A program made the position numbers and the translations under genes. From Methylotenera versatilis 301 (lineage in GTDB: Bacteria; Pseudomonadota; Gammaproteobacteria; Burkholderiales; Methylophilaceae): a DNA stretch of 64,000 nt. The stretch spans positions 1,488,001 to 1,552,000 of the forward strand of contig NC_014207.1 in assembly GCF_000093025.1 (NCBI RefSeq). Direction: 5' to 3'. Below, piece by piece: positions 26,555 through 35,216 of this stretch (the first letter of the stretch is position 1; each line of letters opens with the position of its first letter). The notes beneath the pieces were generated by a model that saw only the letters and a program-made list of their open reading frames with translations, had not been told where the DNA came from and searched no databases.

Positions 26555-28258
26555 ATGAGTATAAACATAGACAAGCGTGCCTATGCCGAGATGTTTGGTC
26601 CGACAGTGGGCGATAAAGTGCGCTTAGCCGATACCGAACTCTGGATAGAAGTAGAGAAAGATTACACACTCTATGGTGAAGAAGTTAAATTCGGCGGTGG
26701 TAAAGTCATTCGTGATGGTATGGGTCAAGGCCAACTTTGTGCTAAAGACGTTGCCGATACGGTCATTACTAACGCATTGATTATTGATCACTGGGGTATT
26801 GTTAAAGCTGATATTGGTATCAAAAATGGGCGAATTTCCGCGATTGGTAAAGCGGGCAACCCTGATATTCAGTCAGCTGTGACGATTGCAATTGGCGCAG
26901 GCACAGAGATTATTGCAGGCGAAGGCATGATAGTGACAGCAGGTGGGGTGGATACACATATTCACTTTATCTGTCCGCAACAAATCGAAGAGGCTTTGAT
27001 GTCTGGCGTGACAACCATGTTGGGTGGTGGCACAGGCCCAGCCACAGGGACTTTTGCTACTACTTGTACACCAGGCCCTTGGCATATTCACCGTATGTTG
27101 CAGTCAGCTGATGCATTTCCGATGAACTTGGGCTTTTTAGGTAAAGGTAATGTGAGCTTGCCAGAGCCATTGCGTGAACAGGTTGAAGCTGGTGCCATTG
27201 GTTTAAAACTGCATGAAGACTGGGGCACTACGCCAGCAGCGATTGATAACTGCTTGAATGTGGCTGAAGAAATGGACATTCAAGTAGCGATTCACTCTGA
27301 CACTTTGAATGAATCTGGCTTTGTGGAAACCACGATTGCAGCCTTTAAAGACCGCACTATTCACACCTTTCACACCGAAGGCGCGGGTGGTGGTCATGCA
27401 CCAGATATTATTAAAGCGGCTGGTTACGCTAATGTGCTGCCGTCATCTACTAACCCTACACGCCCATTTACGGTCAACACTATTGATGAGCATTTAGATA
27501 TGCTCATGGTTTGCCATCATCTAGACCCAGCCATTGCAGAAGACATTGCTTTTGCCGAAAGTCGTATTCGTCGCGAAACCATTGCAGCGGAGGATATTTT
27601 GCATGACTTAGGCGCATTTTCCATGATGTCATCTGACTCGCAAGCCATGGGGCGCGTGGGGGAGGTGATTATTAGGACTTGGCAAACTGCACATAAAATG
27701 AAAATACAGCGTGGCGCCCTAGCTGAAGATTCAGCTAGCAATGATAATTTTCGTGTGAAACGCTATATTGCCAAATATACGATTAATCCTGCACTTACGC
27801 ATGGTATTGCCGATACCGTAGGCTCAATAGAAGTTGGGAAATTAGCGGACTTAGTCCTGTGGCGACCAGCGTTTTTTGGGGTGAAACCTTCCACTATTCT
27901 AAAAGGCGGCATGATAGCGGCGGCTGCGATGGGCGATCCGAACGCATCTATTCCTACGCCACAACCAGTGCATTACCGCCAAATGTTTGGCGCCTATGGT
28001 GGTGGGCTTAAAACCTCCGTCACTTTTGTTTCGCAAGCGGCTTTGCACAATCCGGCTTTGGCTGCGCTTAATTTAAATAAAACGCTAGTACCTGTACGAG
28101 GCACCCGAACGGTCAGAAAAGTAGACATGATACATAACGGCTATATGCCAAAAATTGATGTAGACCCTGAAACCTATATTGTTCGAGCTGATGGTATTTT
28201 ACTTGCTTGTGAACCAGCAAGTATCTTGCCGATGGCACAGCGCTACTTCTTATTCTAG
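26555..28258 (+). CDS. ureC: Urease subunit alpha (catalytic)
   Basis: 567 aa. Hydrolyses urea at a di-nickel centre. Ligands are all present: His135 and His137 in GVDTHIHF, the Lys218 that is carbamylated (GLKLHEDWG), His247 in VAIHSDT, His273 in [11 protein letters not shown], and Asp361 in [10 protein letters not shown]. The flap Cys320-His321 is in MVCHHLDP. Intact and apparently active. Part of ureDABCEFG behind the urea transporter. Confidence 0.98.
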   Translation: MSINIDKRAYAEMFGPTVGDKVRLADTELWIEVEKDYTLYGEEVKFGGGKVIRDGMGQGQLCAKDVADTVITNALIIDHWGIVKADIGIKNGRISAIGKAGNPDIQSAVTIAIGAGTEIIAGEGMIVTAGGVDTHIHFICPQQIEEALMSGVTTMLGGGTGPATGTFATTCTPGPWHIHRMLQSADAFPMNLGFLGKGNVSLPEPLREQVEAGAIGLKLHEDWGTTPAAIDNCLNVAEEMDIQVAIHSDTLNESGFVETTIAAFKDRTIHTFHTEGAGGGHAPDIIKAAGYANVLPSSTNPTRPFTVNTIDEHLDMLMVCHHLDPAIAEDIAFAESRIRRETIAAEDILHDLGAFSMMSSDSQAMGRVGEVIIRTWQTAHKMKIQRGALAEDSASNDNFRVKRYIAKYTINPALTHGIADTVGSIEVGKLADLVLWRPAFFGVKPSTILKGGMIAAAAMGDPNASIPTPQPVHYRQMFGAYGGGLKTSVTFVSQAALHNPALAALNLNKTLVPVRGTRTVRKVDMIHNGYMPKIDVDPETYIVRADGILLACEPASILPMAQRYFLF

Positions 28259-28290
28259 GTCTATTCTGGGTTTATTTTTAGGTTTATTTG

Positions 28291-28788
28291 ATGATTAATA
28301 TTAACAAACGTCTTGGTCACTTTCAGCAAAGCAAAGTCGATGATCAATTGGTGCTGCCTTTTGATTTACGCCAAAGAAGTCGCTTACGTGTGACTTTATC
28401 ATCAGGTCGTGAAGCCGCATTATTGCTTGATCGTGGAACTATCATGCGTGGAGGTGATTTACTTGAAACCGAAGATGGCTATGTCGTAGAAATTGTTGCT
28501 GCACCACAAGCCGTTACCGATGTCACCGCCAAAACGCCTCAAGCCTTAATGTGCGCTGCTTATCATTTAGGCAATCGGCATGTACCCTTGCAAGTGGGTG
28601 ACGGTTGGCTAAGATTGGAGCAAGATCACGTGTTAAATGAAATGTTAGTGGGTTTGGGCATGACCACTACAGATCAAAATGCTCCATTTGAGCCTGAAGC
28701 TGGCGCCTACGGTGGCGGTCACAGACATGATGGGGATGATGACAATTATCAGCGTTTGCCCTCTAAACGGTTGAAACCAAATGCTTAA
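28291..28788 (+). CDS. ureE: Urease accessory protein UreE
   Basis: Nickel-binding metallochaperone, about 165 aa. LPFDLRQRSRLRVTLSSG, the LLDRG block, AAYHLGNRHVPLQV (the core metal His), and a short C-terminal His motif GGHRHDGDDD. ATG 28291 is preferred over the TTG at 28288. The end overlaps ureF. Confidence 0.93.
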   Translation: MININKRLGHFQQSKVDDQLVLPFDLRQRSRLRVTLSSGREAALLLDRGTIMRGGDLLETEDGYVVEIVAAPQAVTDVTAKTPQALMCAAYHLGNRHVPLQVGDGWLRLEQDHVLNEMLVGLGMTTTDQNAPFEPEAGAYGGGHRHDGDDDNYQRLPSKRLKPNA

Positions 28789-29494
28789 GCCATCGAATAT
28801 CGCGACTCATATTGCACCCAATATTGCGTTAAGCCGTTTACTGCAACTTGCCAGCCCTATGTTGCCAGTCGGTGCTTACAGCTATTCACAAGGCTTAGAA
28901 TGGGCCATTGAGTGCGGTGATGTGTATCATCAAGCAAGCGCTAAAACTTGGATAGCCGATGTGCTAGATATCTATCAGCAGCGTTATGAACTACCAATTT
29001 TATATCGCATATACCAAGCTTGGCAGGCTGATGATATGGCTGCTATGAGTGACTGGGATGCAAAATTTCAAGCTGGCCGTGATACCGCTGAAGCGCTAGC
29101 AGAGAGCCGTCAAATGGGCTATTCACTGCGTCGCTTATTAAATGATGTTGGGTCGTTACCATTAGAGTTTCTAGAAAAAATCAATGCGCTCGAAACCCCA
29201 GCTTTTCCTACAATATATGCAGGAATTGCCTATCATTGGCATATTTCTGCACAAGATTTGTTACATGCCTACGCTTGGTCTTGGGTTGAAAATCAAGTCA
29301 GTGCAGCCATGAAAGCTGTGCCGCTTGGACAGGTGGCAGGGCAAAGAATCCTGCTGGAAATAGGAGAGTCTTTACCAGAATGTGTCGCACAAGCGATGTG
29401 TTTAGACGATTTTGCAATCAGTAACTTTGTTCCCGGCCTCAGCATTGCTGGGTGTCGCCATGAAACCCAATATAGTCGATTATTCAGATCATGA
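28781..29494 (+). CDS. ureF: Urease accessory protein UreF
   Basis: 237 aa helical protein; [21 protein letters not shown] is the family opening (21 residues, shown in part: [13 protein letters not shown]), and the C-terminal [21 protein letters not shown] is typical. It acts as a GTPase-gating partner of UreG. Overlaps both ureE and ureG. Confidence 0.93.
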   Translation: MLKPSNIATHIAPNIALSRLLQLASPMLPVGAYSYSQGLEWAIECGDVYHQASAKTWIADVLDIYQQRYELPILYRIYQAWQADDMAAMSDWDAKFQAGRDTAEALAESRQMGYSLRRLLNDVGSLPLEFLEKINALETPAFPTIYAGIAYHWHISAQDLLHAYAWSWVENQVSAAMKAVPLGQVAGQRILLEIGESLPECVAQAMCLDDFAISNFVPGLSIAGCRHETQYSRLFRS

Positions 29495-30126
29495 TTCCTA
29501 CAAAAATTAAACCCAATACTCAATCAGAACCCTTACGTGTGGGCATAGGCGGGCCTGTCGGTTCAGGCAAAACGGCTTTAACGTTGGCTTTGTGTCAGCG
29601 TCTGCGTGATGTTTATAATATTGCCGTGGTCACTAACGATATTTACACCAAAGAAGATGCCGAGTTTCTAACGCGCAATGAAGCGCTCACGCCAGATCGC
29701 ATTATTGGCGTAGAAACTGGAGGTTGCCCACATACCGCGATTCGTGAAGATGCTTCCATGAACCTAGAGGCAGTATCGCAATTGTGCGAACGTTTTGAGG
29801 CGCTAGATATTGTGTTTATTGAAAGTGGTGGTGATAATCTGGCAGCAACATTTAGCCCAGAACTTTCAGACTTAACCATTTATGTGATTGATGTTGCCGC
29901 GGGTGAAAAAATTCCACGCAAAGGTGGCCCAGGCATTACTAAGTCTGACTTACTTATTATCAATAAAATTGATTTAGCGCCTATGGTTGGCGCTTCTTTA
30001 GAAGTGATGGACAGAGATGCAAAGCGTATGAGAGGTGAGCGCCCGTTTATTTTTACTAACTTAAAAATTGGGCAAGGTTTAGAAGAAATCGTTAAATTTA
30101 TTGAAAAGCAAGGCTTAATGCTTTAG
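29491..30126 (+). CDS. ureG: Urease accessory GTPase UreG
   Basis: 211 aa. P-loop GGPVGSGKT at 20-28, [28 protein letters not shown] with the Cys-Pro-His nickel motif, [15 protein letters not shown] and NKIDLAP. Starts in ATGA-type overlap with ureF, 10 bp before the UreJ gene. Confidence 0.97.
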   Translation: MIPTKIKPNTQSEPLRVGIGGPVGSGKTALTLALCQRLRDVYNIAVVTNDIYTKEDAEFLTRNEALTPDRIIGVETGGCPHTAIREDASMNLEAVSQLCERFEALDIVFIESGGDNLAATFSPELSDLTIYVIDVAAGEKIPRKGGPGITKSDLLIINKIDLAPMVGASLEVMDRDAKRMRGERPFIFTNLKIGQGLEEIVKFIEKQGLML

Positions 30127-30136
30127 GAGTAATGAT

Positions 30137-30703
30137 ATGAAAAAACAAATCACAATAGCGGCTTTATTTTCATTGTTTTCTGGCATCGCTAGCGCACATC
30201 CAGGACACGGTTTAGACGGTGCATATGCAGGCTTTATGCACCCATTCACAGGTTGGGATCATTTACTGGTGATGCTGGCAATTGGTGTCTGGGCCGCTAA
30301 GTTGGGTGGAAAAGCACGCTGGCAGCTGCCGCTGACATTTGTCGCGATCATGGCGACGGGTGCTGTATTGGGTTTATCAGGTTTAAATTTCGCCTACGCA
30401 GAAACCGCGATTGCCGCCAGTGTCATGGCGATGGGCGTACTGTTGATGATGAGTTTACCGATGAACAAGATGATGCAATTGAGCATTACAGCTTTATTTG
30501 CCTTATTTCATGGGTTGGCGCATGGTATAGAGCTTCAATCACAATCAAGTTCAGCCGCGTTAGGTGGAATGTTATTCGCAACGGCTATGCTGCATAGTCT
30601 AGGCCTTTTGATGGCTTCTCAGCGCGTAAAGATGGTTCATGTGCTTAACAACTCTTTAGCTTGGTTATTGCTGTTGGTAGGTGGCTACTTATTATTAGCT
30701 TAG
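30137..30703 (+). CDS. ureJ: HupE/UreJ family protein
   Basis: 188 aa with a signal-like first helix and about six membrane segments. HPGHGLDG and FMHPFTGWDHLLVMLAIG are the HupE/UreJ hallmark, with His/Asp residues likely binding nickel; a second FHGLAHGIE motif follows. Probably brings nickel to the urease chaperones. Last urease gene. Confidence 0.92.
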   Translation: MKKQITIAALFSLFSGIASAHPGHGLDGAYAGFMHPFTGWDHLLVMLAIGVWAAKLGGKARWQLPLTFVAIMATGAVLGLSGLNFAYAETAIAASVMAMGVLLMMSLPMNKMMQLSITALFALFHGLAHGIELQSQSSSAALGGMLFATAMLHSLGLLMASQRVKMVHVLNNSLAWLLLLVGGYLLLA

Positions 30704-30753
30704 TCAGATATTTATCTGCCTTAGGTTTTAAGCATCTAGTTTTAAACATATGA

Positions 30754-30768
30754 GGGAGATATCCTCCC
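30754..30768. other. Short inverted repeat upstream of the permease-kinase gene
   Basis: GGGAG-ATATC-CTCCC between ureJ and the sensor gene. No T-run follows, so it is not a clear terminator; it could be a regulatory or mRNA structure. Confidence 0.3.
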
Positions 30769-30811
30769 AAGGTACGTTTGTTGCTTACAACAATATACTT
30801 TATGAATATTG

Positions 30812-33800
30812 ATGCAATCGGATGTTGAATTGAACCCTAATAATTTGTCATTGGCACCGCCAGAAAATGCCAAGCCAACACAGCGCATCATTAAAATACG
30901 CCGGGACTACAACACATGGGTGGCGAATGAATCTATAGAGGATTTTGCCCTTCGCTTTACACCTCGATCATTCCGTAAGTGGTCAATTTTTCGCGTTTCA
31001 AATACTGCTTTAAGCGCCATTTCATTTCTGGTCTTAGAGGCCGTTGGCGGCACTATCGCGGTTAATTATGGCGCAGTAAACGCGCTGTGGGCGATTTTAG
31101 CTGTGGGCGTCATTATATTTTTAACCGCGCTACCTATTAGCTTTTATGCGGCTAAATATGGCCTAGACATGGATTTACTTACCCGTGGCGCTAGTTTTGG
31201 CTACATTGGCTCCACTATTTCATCTTTTATTTACGCCTCTTTCACGTTTATTTTATTTGCATTAGAAGCCGCCATTATGGCTTATGCACTAGAGCTATAT
31301 TTTCATTTACCTCTCTACCTCGGTTACTTAGTTAGCGCCCTGGTCGTCATTCCTTTTGTGATTCATGGCGTCACATTAATCAATCGAATTCAGATGTTCA
31401 CACAACCTGTTTGGCTGATACTCATGTGCATGCCTTTTATTGCAATCATGTATCAAGACCCAGAAGTCATCTCACGCATGATGCTCTTTGCGGGTGCATC
31501 TGGCGAGCGGGGGGAGTTTAATCTGCTTCTATTTGGTGCTGCAACTGCAGTAGGGGTGGCTTTAATTCCCCAAATTGGTGAGCAAGTAGACTTTCTTCGC
31601 TTTATGCCAGAAAAAACACCTGAAAATAGTTGGCGGTGGAATTTGGGCGTGCTGACGGCTGGACCTGGCTGGGTATTTGTAGGCATGATAAAAATGGCAG
31701 CGGGCGTTTTATTGGCTTATCTCGTCATTCAAAGTGACATGTCATTTCTACAGGCAACTAATCCCACGCAAATGTATTTAGTGGGTTATCAGTATTTATT
31801 TAGCTCAAAAGAATTAGCTTTGGGTATGACGGCGTTATTTGTTGTGATTTCCCAAGTTAAAATTAATATGACCAATGCTTATGCAGGTTCACTGGCATGG
31901 TCTAACTTTTTTGCTCGGTTAACACATAGCCATCCAGGCCGCGTGGTTTGGGTGGTTTTTAATGCCAGTATCGCAATCGTATTAATGGAGTTAGATGTAT
32001 TTAAAGCCTTAGAGCAGGTATTGGCTTTATATTCAAACATCGCTATTGCATGGATTGCGGCTGTCGTGGCTGATTTAGTCATCAATAAGCCACTTGGCTT
32101 AAGCCCGAAGGGCATTGAATTTAGACGCGCTTATTTGTACGATATTAATCCTGTAGGCGTGGGAGCTATGCTATTGGCTTCGTTGTTTTCTATCACTGCG
32201 TTTTCAGGTGTTTTTGGCGTTGTACCTCAAGCATTTTCTGCTTTTATCGCACTTTTTACCGCATTGATTGCATCGCCAATTATTGCTTGGCTTACTAAGG
32301 GTAAATACTATATTGCGCGCAAACCAATTGTATTTAGCCCAACAACCCGTATCGCTAAATGCACCGTTTGTGAGCGCGAATATGAAACGCCAGATATGGC
32401 GCATTGCCCAGCATATCAAGGCTTTATTTGTTCGCTATGCTGTTGCCTAGATGCACGTTGTAATGATGCTTGCAAGCCTGATGCCAAATTTTCTACCCAA
32501 TGGGAAGCTACCCTAAAGAAAGTATTACCTAAAACGCTTTGGACCTATCTGAATTCTGGTTTAAGTGCCTACTTACTTTTGATGAGTATTACCTTAACTT
32601 TTTTAGCAACCTTGCTATGGCTAATTTATTACCATGAAAGCCAAGTGTTGGCGCAAACCGCCGCTAGCTTATTGCCACAATTACGTTCTGGCTATTTGAA
32701 GATATTTTCTGCACTTGTGTTTGCAAGTGCCATTATTGCTTGGTGGTTGGTATTGACTGGTCAAAGTAGGCGTGTGGCGCAAGAGGAATCTAACCGTCAG
32801 ACAGGTTTATTACAACGTGAAATAGAGTTACATCAAAAAACCGATGCTGAGCTTCAACTAGCACGACAGGTTGCAGATCAAGCTAACCAAGCTAAAAGTC
32901 GCTACATTACCGGTATTAGCCACGAACTACGCACGCCACTCAATAGCATTTTAGGCTACGCACAATTGTTAGATAACGATACGTCTATTCCAGATAGTCG
33001 TTTACAAGCGATACGTGTGATACGTCGCAGCGGCGAACATTTGCTATCACTCATTGAAGGTACGCTCGATATTGCACGTATCGAAGGCGGCAAACTTACT
33101 TTTGATATCAAGCCATTGAGATTCCCAGAATTTATTAAACAAATAGTCAGCATGTTTGAATTGCAAGCGCGTAACAAAGGTATTAATTTTGCCTATGAAG
33201 TGACAAGCGAGCTGCCAAAAATGGTGCGTGCCGACCAAAAGCGCTTAAGTCAAATACTCATTAATATTTTGGGTAACGCGGTCAAGTTTACGCAACATGG
33301 CGGCGTAGTTTTCCGGGTGCAGTATGCACGTGAACTAGTGCAAATTGAGATTGAAGATACTGGCCCTGGCATACAAACCCATGAAATTGATTCTGTATTT
33401 GAGCCATTTGCAAGAGGTAGCGCAGCTGCCAACGATAGAATAGGGGGGACTGGTTTGGGTCTCACTATTAGCAAGTTGTTAACGCAATTAATGGGCGGTG
33501 AAATCAGTGTGAACAGCGTGGTAGGGAAGGGTACCATATTTAAAATTAAGTTATTCTTACCACAAATACACAAAACCCAAGAAATAGAAGCAGTGTTAGC
33601 CGCCCAGCGTATTGGCTATGTAGGCACAAGAAAGAGAATACTGGTGGTAGATAATGAGTATATTGATAGAGAAATGTTAGTCACTCTGCTCCAGCCGCTA
33701 GGTTTTGAAATGGCCGAAGCTGCCAATGGTCTGGAGTGTCTTGAACAACATACAGTATTTAATCCTGATTTAATTTTGATGGATCTTGCTATGCCGATGA

Positions 33801-34258
33801 TGGATGGTTGGGAAGCCAGTTATGTCATACGTAAAGTACGGCAGTCTGATGTGCCAATTGGTATTGTATCGGCTAATGCCTTCGATAAAGGCTTAGAAAA
33901 CACTGCAGGCATAGGTGCTGAAGACTTTATATTAAAACCCGTAGAGCTATCTGAGTTGTTAGATTGGCTAGGTAAACAACTTAATTTAGAATGGATTACC
34001 GCGTCAGAAAATCAGCTATTGCCTGTCGAAGAGCCAAACTTTACGCCTGTATTGGTTGCACCACCTAAAATCTATCTAGATGAGTTGTTAGCGTTAATGA
34101 AAATAGGGTATGTTCGGGGTATTTCTAAAAAAATTGATGAAATAGAGAGTTTAGATGTCGAATATAAAGTATTTGCTATTGCGATGAGAAAGTTTGCACA
34201 ACAATTCCAGTTAGCTGCCATGAAGAAATTTGTGGAAGAGATTAACACCTATGAGTAA
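30812..34258 (+). CDS. NCS1 permease-type hybrid sensor histidine kinase
   Basis: About 1148 aa. Residues about 55-500 form a 12-helix NCS1 (cytosine/purine/allantoin type) permease; about 518-555 hold nine cysteines (CTVC, HC, ICSLCCC, RC, AC), probably a metal site; two more membrane helices lie at about 577-608 and 629-652. A HisKA domain follows with His705 in SHELRTPLNS, then HATPase (NILGNAVKFT, EDTGPGI, GGTGLGLTI), and a receiver with Asp992 in LILMDLAMP and Lys1043. The last about 90 residues form a helical tail without a His, so it is not an Hpt. It presumably senses urea, an amide or a related solute through the permease part and passes phosphate to the adjacent regulator. No good Shine-Dalgarno is seen; ATG 30812 or TTG 30809 are candidates. 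The ligand is inferred. Confidence 0.88.
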   Translation: MQSDVELNPNNLSLAPPENAKPTQRIIKIRRDYNTWVANESIEDFALRFTPRSFRKWSIFRVSNTALSAISFLVLEAVGGTIAVNYGAVNALWAILAVGVIIFLTALPISFYAAKYGLDMDLLTRGASFGYIGSTISSFIYASFTFILFALEAAIMAYALELYFHLPLYLGYLVSALVVIPFVIHGVTLINRIQMFTQPVWLILMCMPFIAIMYQDPEVISRMMLFAGASGERGEFNLLLFGAATAVGVALIPQIGEQVDFLRFMPEKTPENSWRWNLGVLTAGPGWVFVGMIKMAAGVLLAYLVIQSDMSFLQATNPTQMYLVGYQYLFSSKELALGMTALFVVISQVKINMTNAYAGSLAWSNFFARLTHSHPGRVVWVVFNASIAIVLMELDVFKALEQVLALYSNIAIAWIAAVVADLVINKPLGLSPKGIEFRRAYLYDINPVGVGAMLLASLFSITAFSGVFGVVPQAFSAFIALFTALIASPIIAWLTKGKYYIARKPIVFSPTTRIAKCTVCEREYETPDMAHCPAYQGFICSLCCCLDARCNDACKPDAKFSTQWEATLKKVLPKTLWTYLNSGLSAYLLLMSITLTFLATLLWLIYYHESQVLAQTAASLLPQLRSGYLKIFSALVFASAIIAWWLVLTGQSRRVAQEESNRQTGLLQREIELHQKTDAELQLARQVADQANQAKSRYITGISHELRTPLNSILGYAQLLDNDTSIPDSRLQAIRVIRRSGEHLLSLIEGTLDIARIEGGKLTFDIKPLRFPEFIKQIVSMFELQARNKGINFAYEVTSELPKMVRADQKRLSQILINILGNAVKFTQHGGVVFRVQYARELVQIEIEDTGPGIQTHEIDSVFEPFARGSAAANDRIGGTGLGLTISKLLTQLMGGEISVNSVVGKGTIFKIKLFLPQIHKTQEIEAVLAAQRIGYVGTRKRILVVDNEYIDREMLVTLLQPLGFEMAEAANGLECLEQHTVFNPDLILMDLAMPMMDGWEASYVIRKVRQSDVPIGIVSANAFDKGLENTAGIGAEDFILKPVELSELLDWLGKQLNLEWITASENQLLPVEEPNFTPVLVAPPKIYLDELLALMKIGYVRGISKKIDEIESLDVEYKVFAIAMRKFAQQFQLAAMKKFVEEINTYE

Positions 34259-35198
34259 CCTTAAGCCAAGCAGAGACGGTGCGCCTATTGTGCTCATTGT
34301 CGATGATGTGCCCGATAACTTAGCAGTGTTACATGATGCATTGGATGAATCAGGATTTACTGTATTAGTCGCTAATAATGGAGAGGCTGCTCTAGTGGCT
34401 GCGATAGAAGCGCAACCTGGCATTATATTGCTCGATGCTATCATGCCTGGCATGGATGGTTTTGAGGTATGCAGAAAGCTAAAAGCAGACATTAATACTC
34501 GTCATATTCCAATCATTTTCATGACAGGGCTCACTGAGTCTGAACATGTGGTTGCAGCGTTTCAGGCGGGCGGAACTGATTATATTACGAAGCCTATACG
34601 TGCAATAGAAGTGCTAGCAAGAATAGATGCGCACATGCAAACTTCGCGCTTGATGAATCAGGCGCGTGGGGCCTTAGACGCATTCGGTCAGGCTGCTGTT
34701 GCGATTACACCAAGTAATGGCAAGGTTGTATGGCAAACGCCTTTAGCAAGAGAATGGATGCAGCGATATTTTCCAGAGCATTATGCACATTATCAATCCA
34801 AAACGCCGCCACAAGTATTATCTTGGATTGAAAAAGTATCACTCGCTCGAGAAACGCAAGCTGATATACCACTTTTGACAATTGTTTTACCAAGAGGGCG
34901 TTTGAACTTTGTTCCAGCAGAACTTAACGATAGTGAGCAGTGGGTAATTTTGCTGCGAGAAGAGTCTGATGCAGCGCAGATAGAGGCATTGATGACGATA
35001 TTTAAGTTAACTAGCCGAGAGTCAGAAGTTTTGTACTGGGCCACCAAAGGTAAAACCAGCCGCGATATTGGTGACATTCTTGGCTCCAGCCCACGCACCG
35101 TAAATAAACACCTAGAGCATGTGTTTGTTAAGTTAGGCGTAGAAACAAGAACTGCGGCGGCGGCCTTAGCCTCTAGCAAAATTCGTACTATAAAGTAA
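34251..35198 (+). CDS. LuxR-type response regulator paired with the permease-kinase
   Basis: 315 aa from ATG 34251, which overlaps the kinase stop by 8 bp. Receiver domain with Asp62 in ILLDAIMPGMDG and Lys in YITKPI; a central segment of about 110 residues (ARGALDAFGQAAVAI ... WVILLREES) that resembles a degenerate PAS-like linker; C-terminal LuxR helix-turn-helix LTSRESEVLYWATKGKTSRDI (shown in part: LTSRESEVLYWATKG) and SSPRTVNKHLEHVFVKLGV. It is the best in-window candidate for binding the palindromes before fmdC and fmdA. Confidence 0.9.
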   Translation: MSNLKPSRDGAPIVLIVDDVPDNLAVLHDALDESGFTVLVANNGEAALVAAIEAQPGIILLDAIMPGMDGFEVCRKLKADINTRHIPIIFMTGLTESEHVVAAFQAGGTDYITKPIRAIEVLARIDAHMQTSRLMNQARGALDAFGQAAVAITPSNGKVVWQTPLAREWMQRYFPEHYAHYQSKTPPQVLSWIEKVSLARETQADIPLLTIVLPRGRLNFVPAELNDSEQWVILLREESDAAQIEALMTIFKLTSRESEVLYWATKGKTSRDIGDILGSSPRTVNKHLEHVFVKLGVETRTAAAALASSKIRTIK

Positions 35199-35216
35199 TC
35201 AAAATCAAATCATAGA

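Noticed and set aside
34211-34258. Hpt domain at the end of the permease-kinase
   Set aside because: The helical tail after the receiver contains no histidine, so it cannot act as a phosphotransfer domain.
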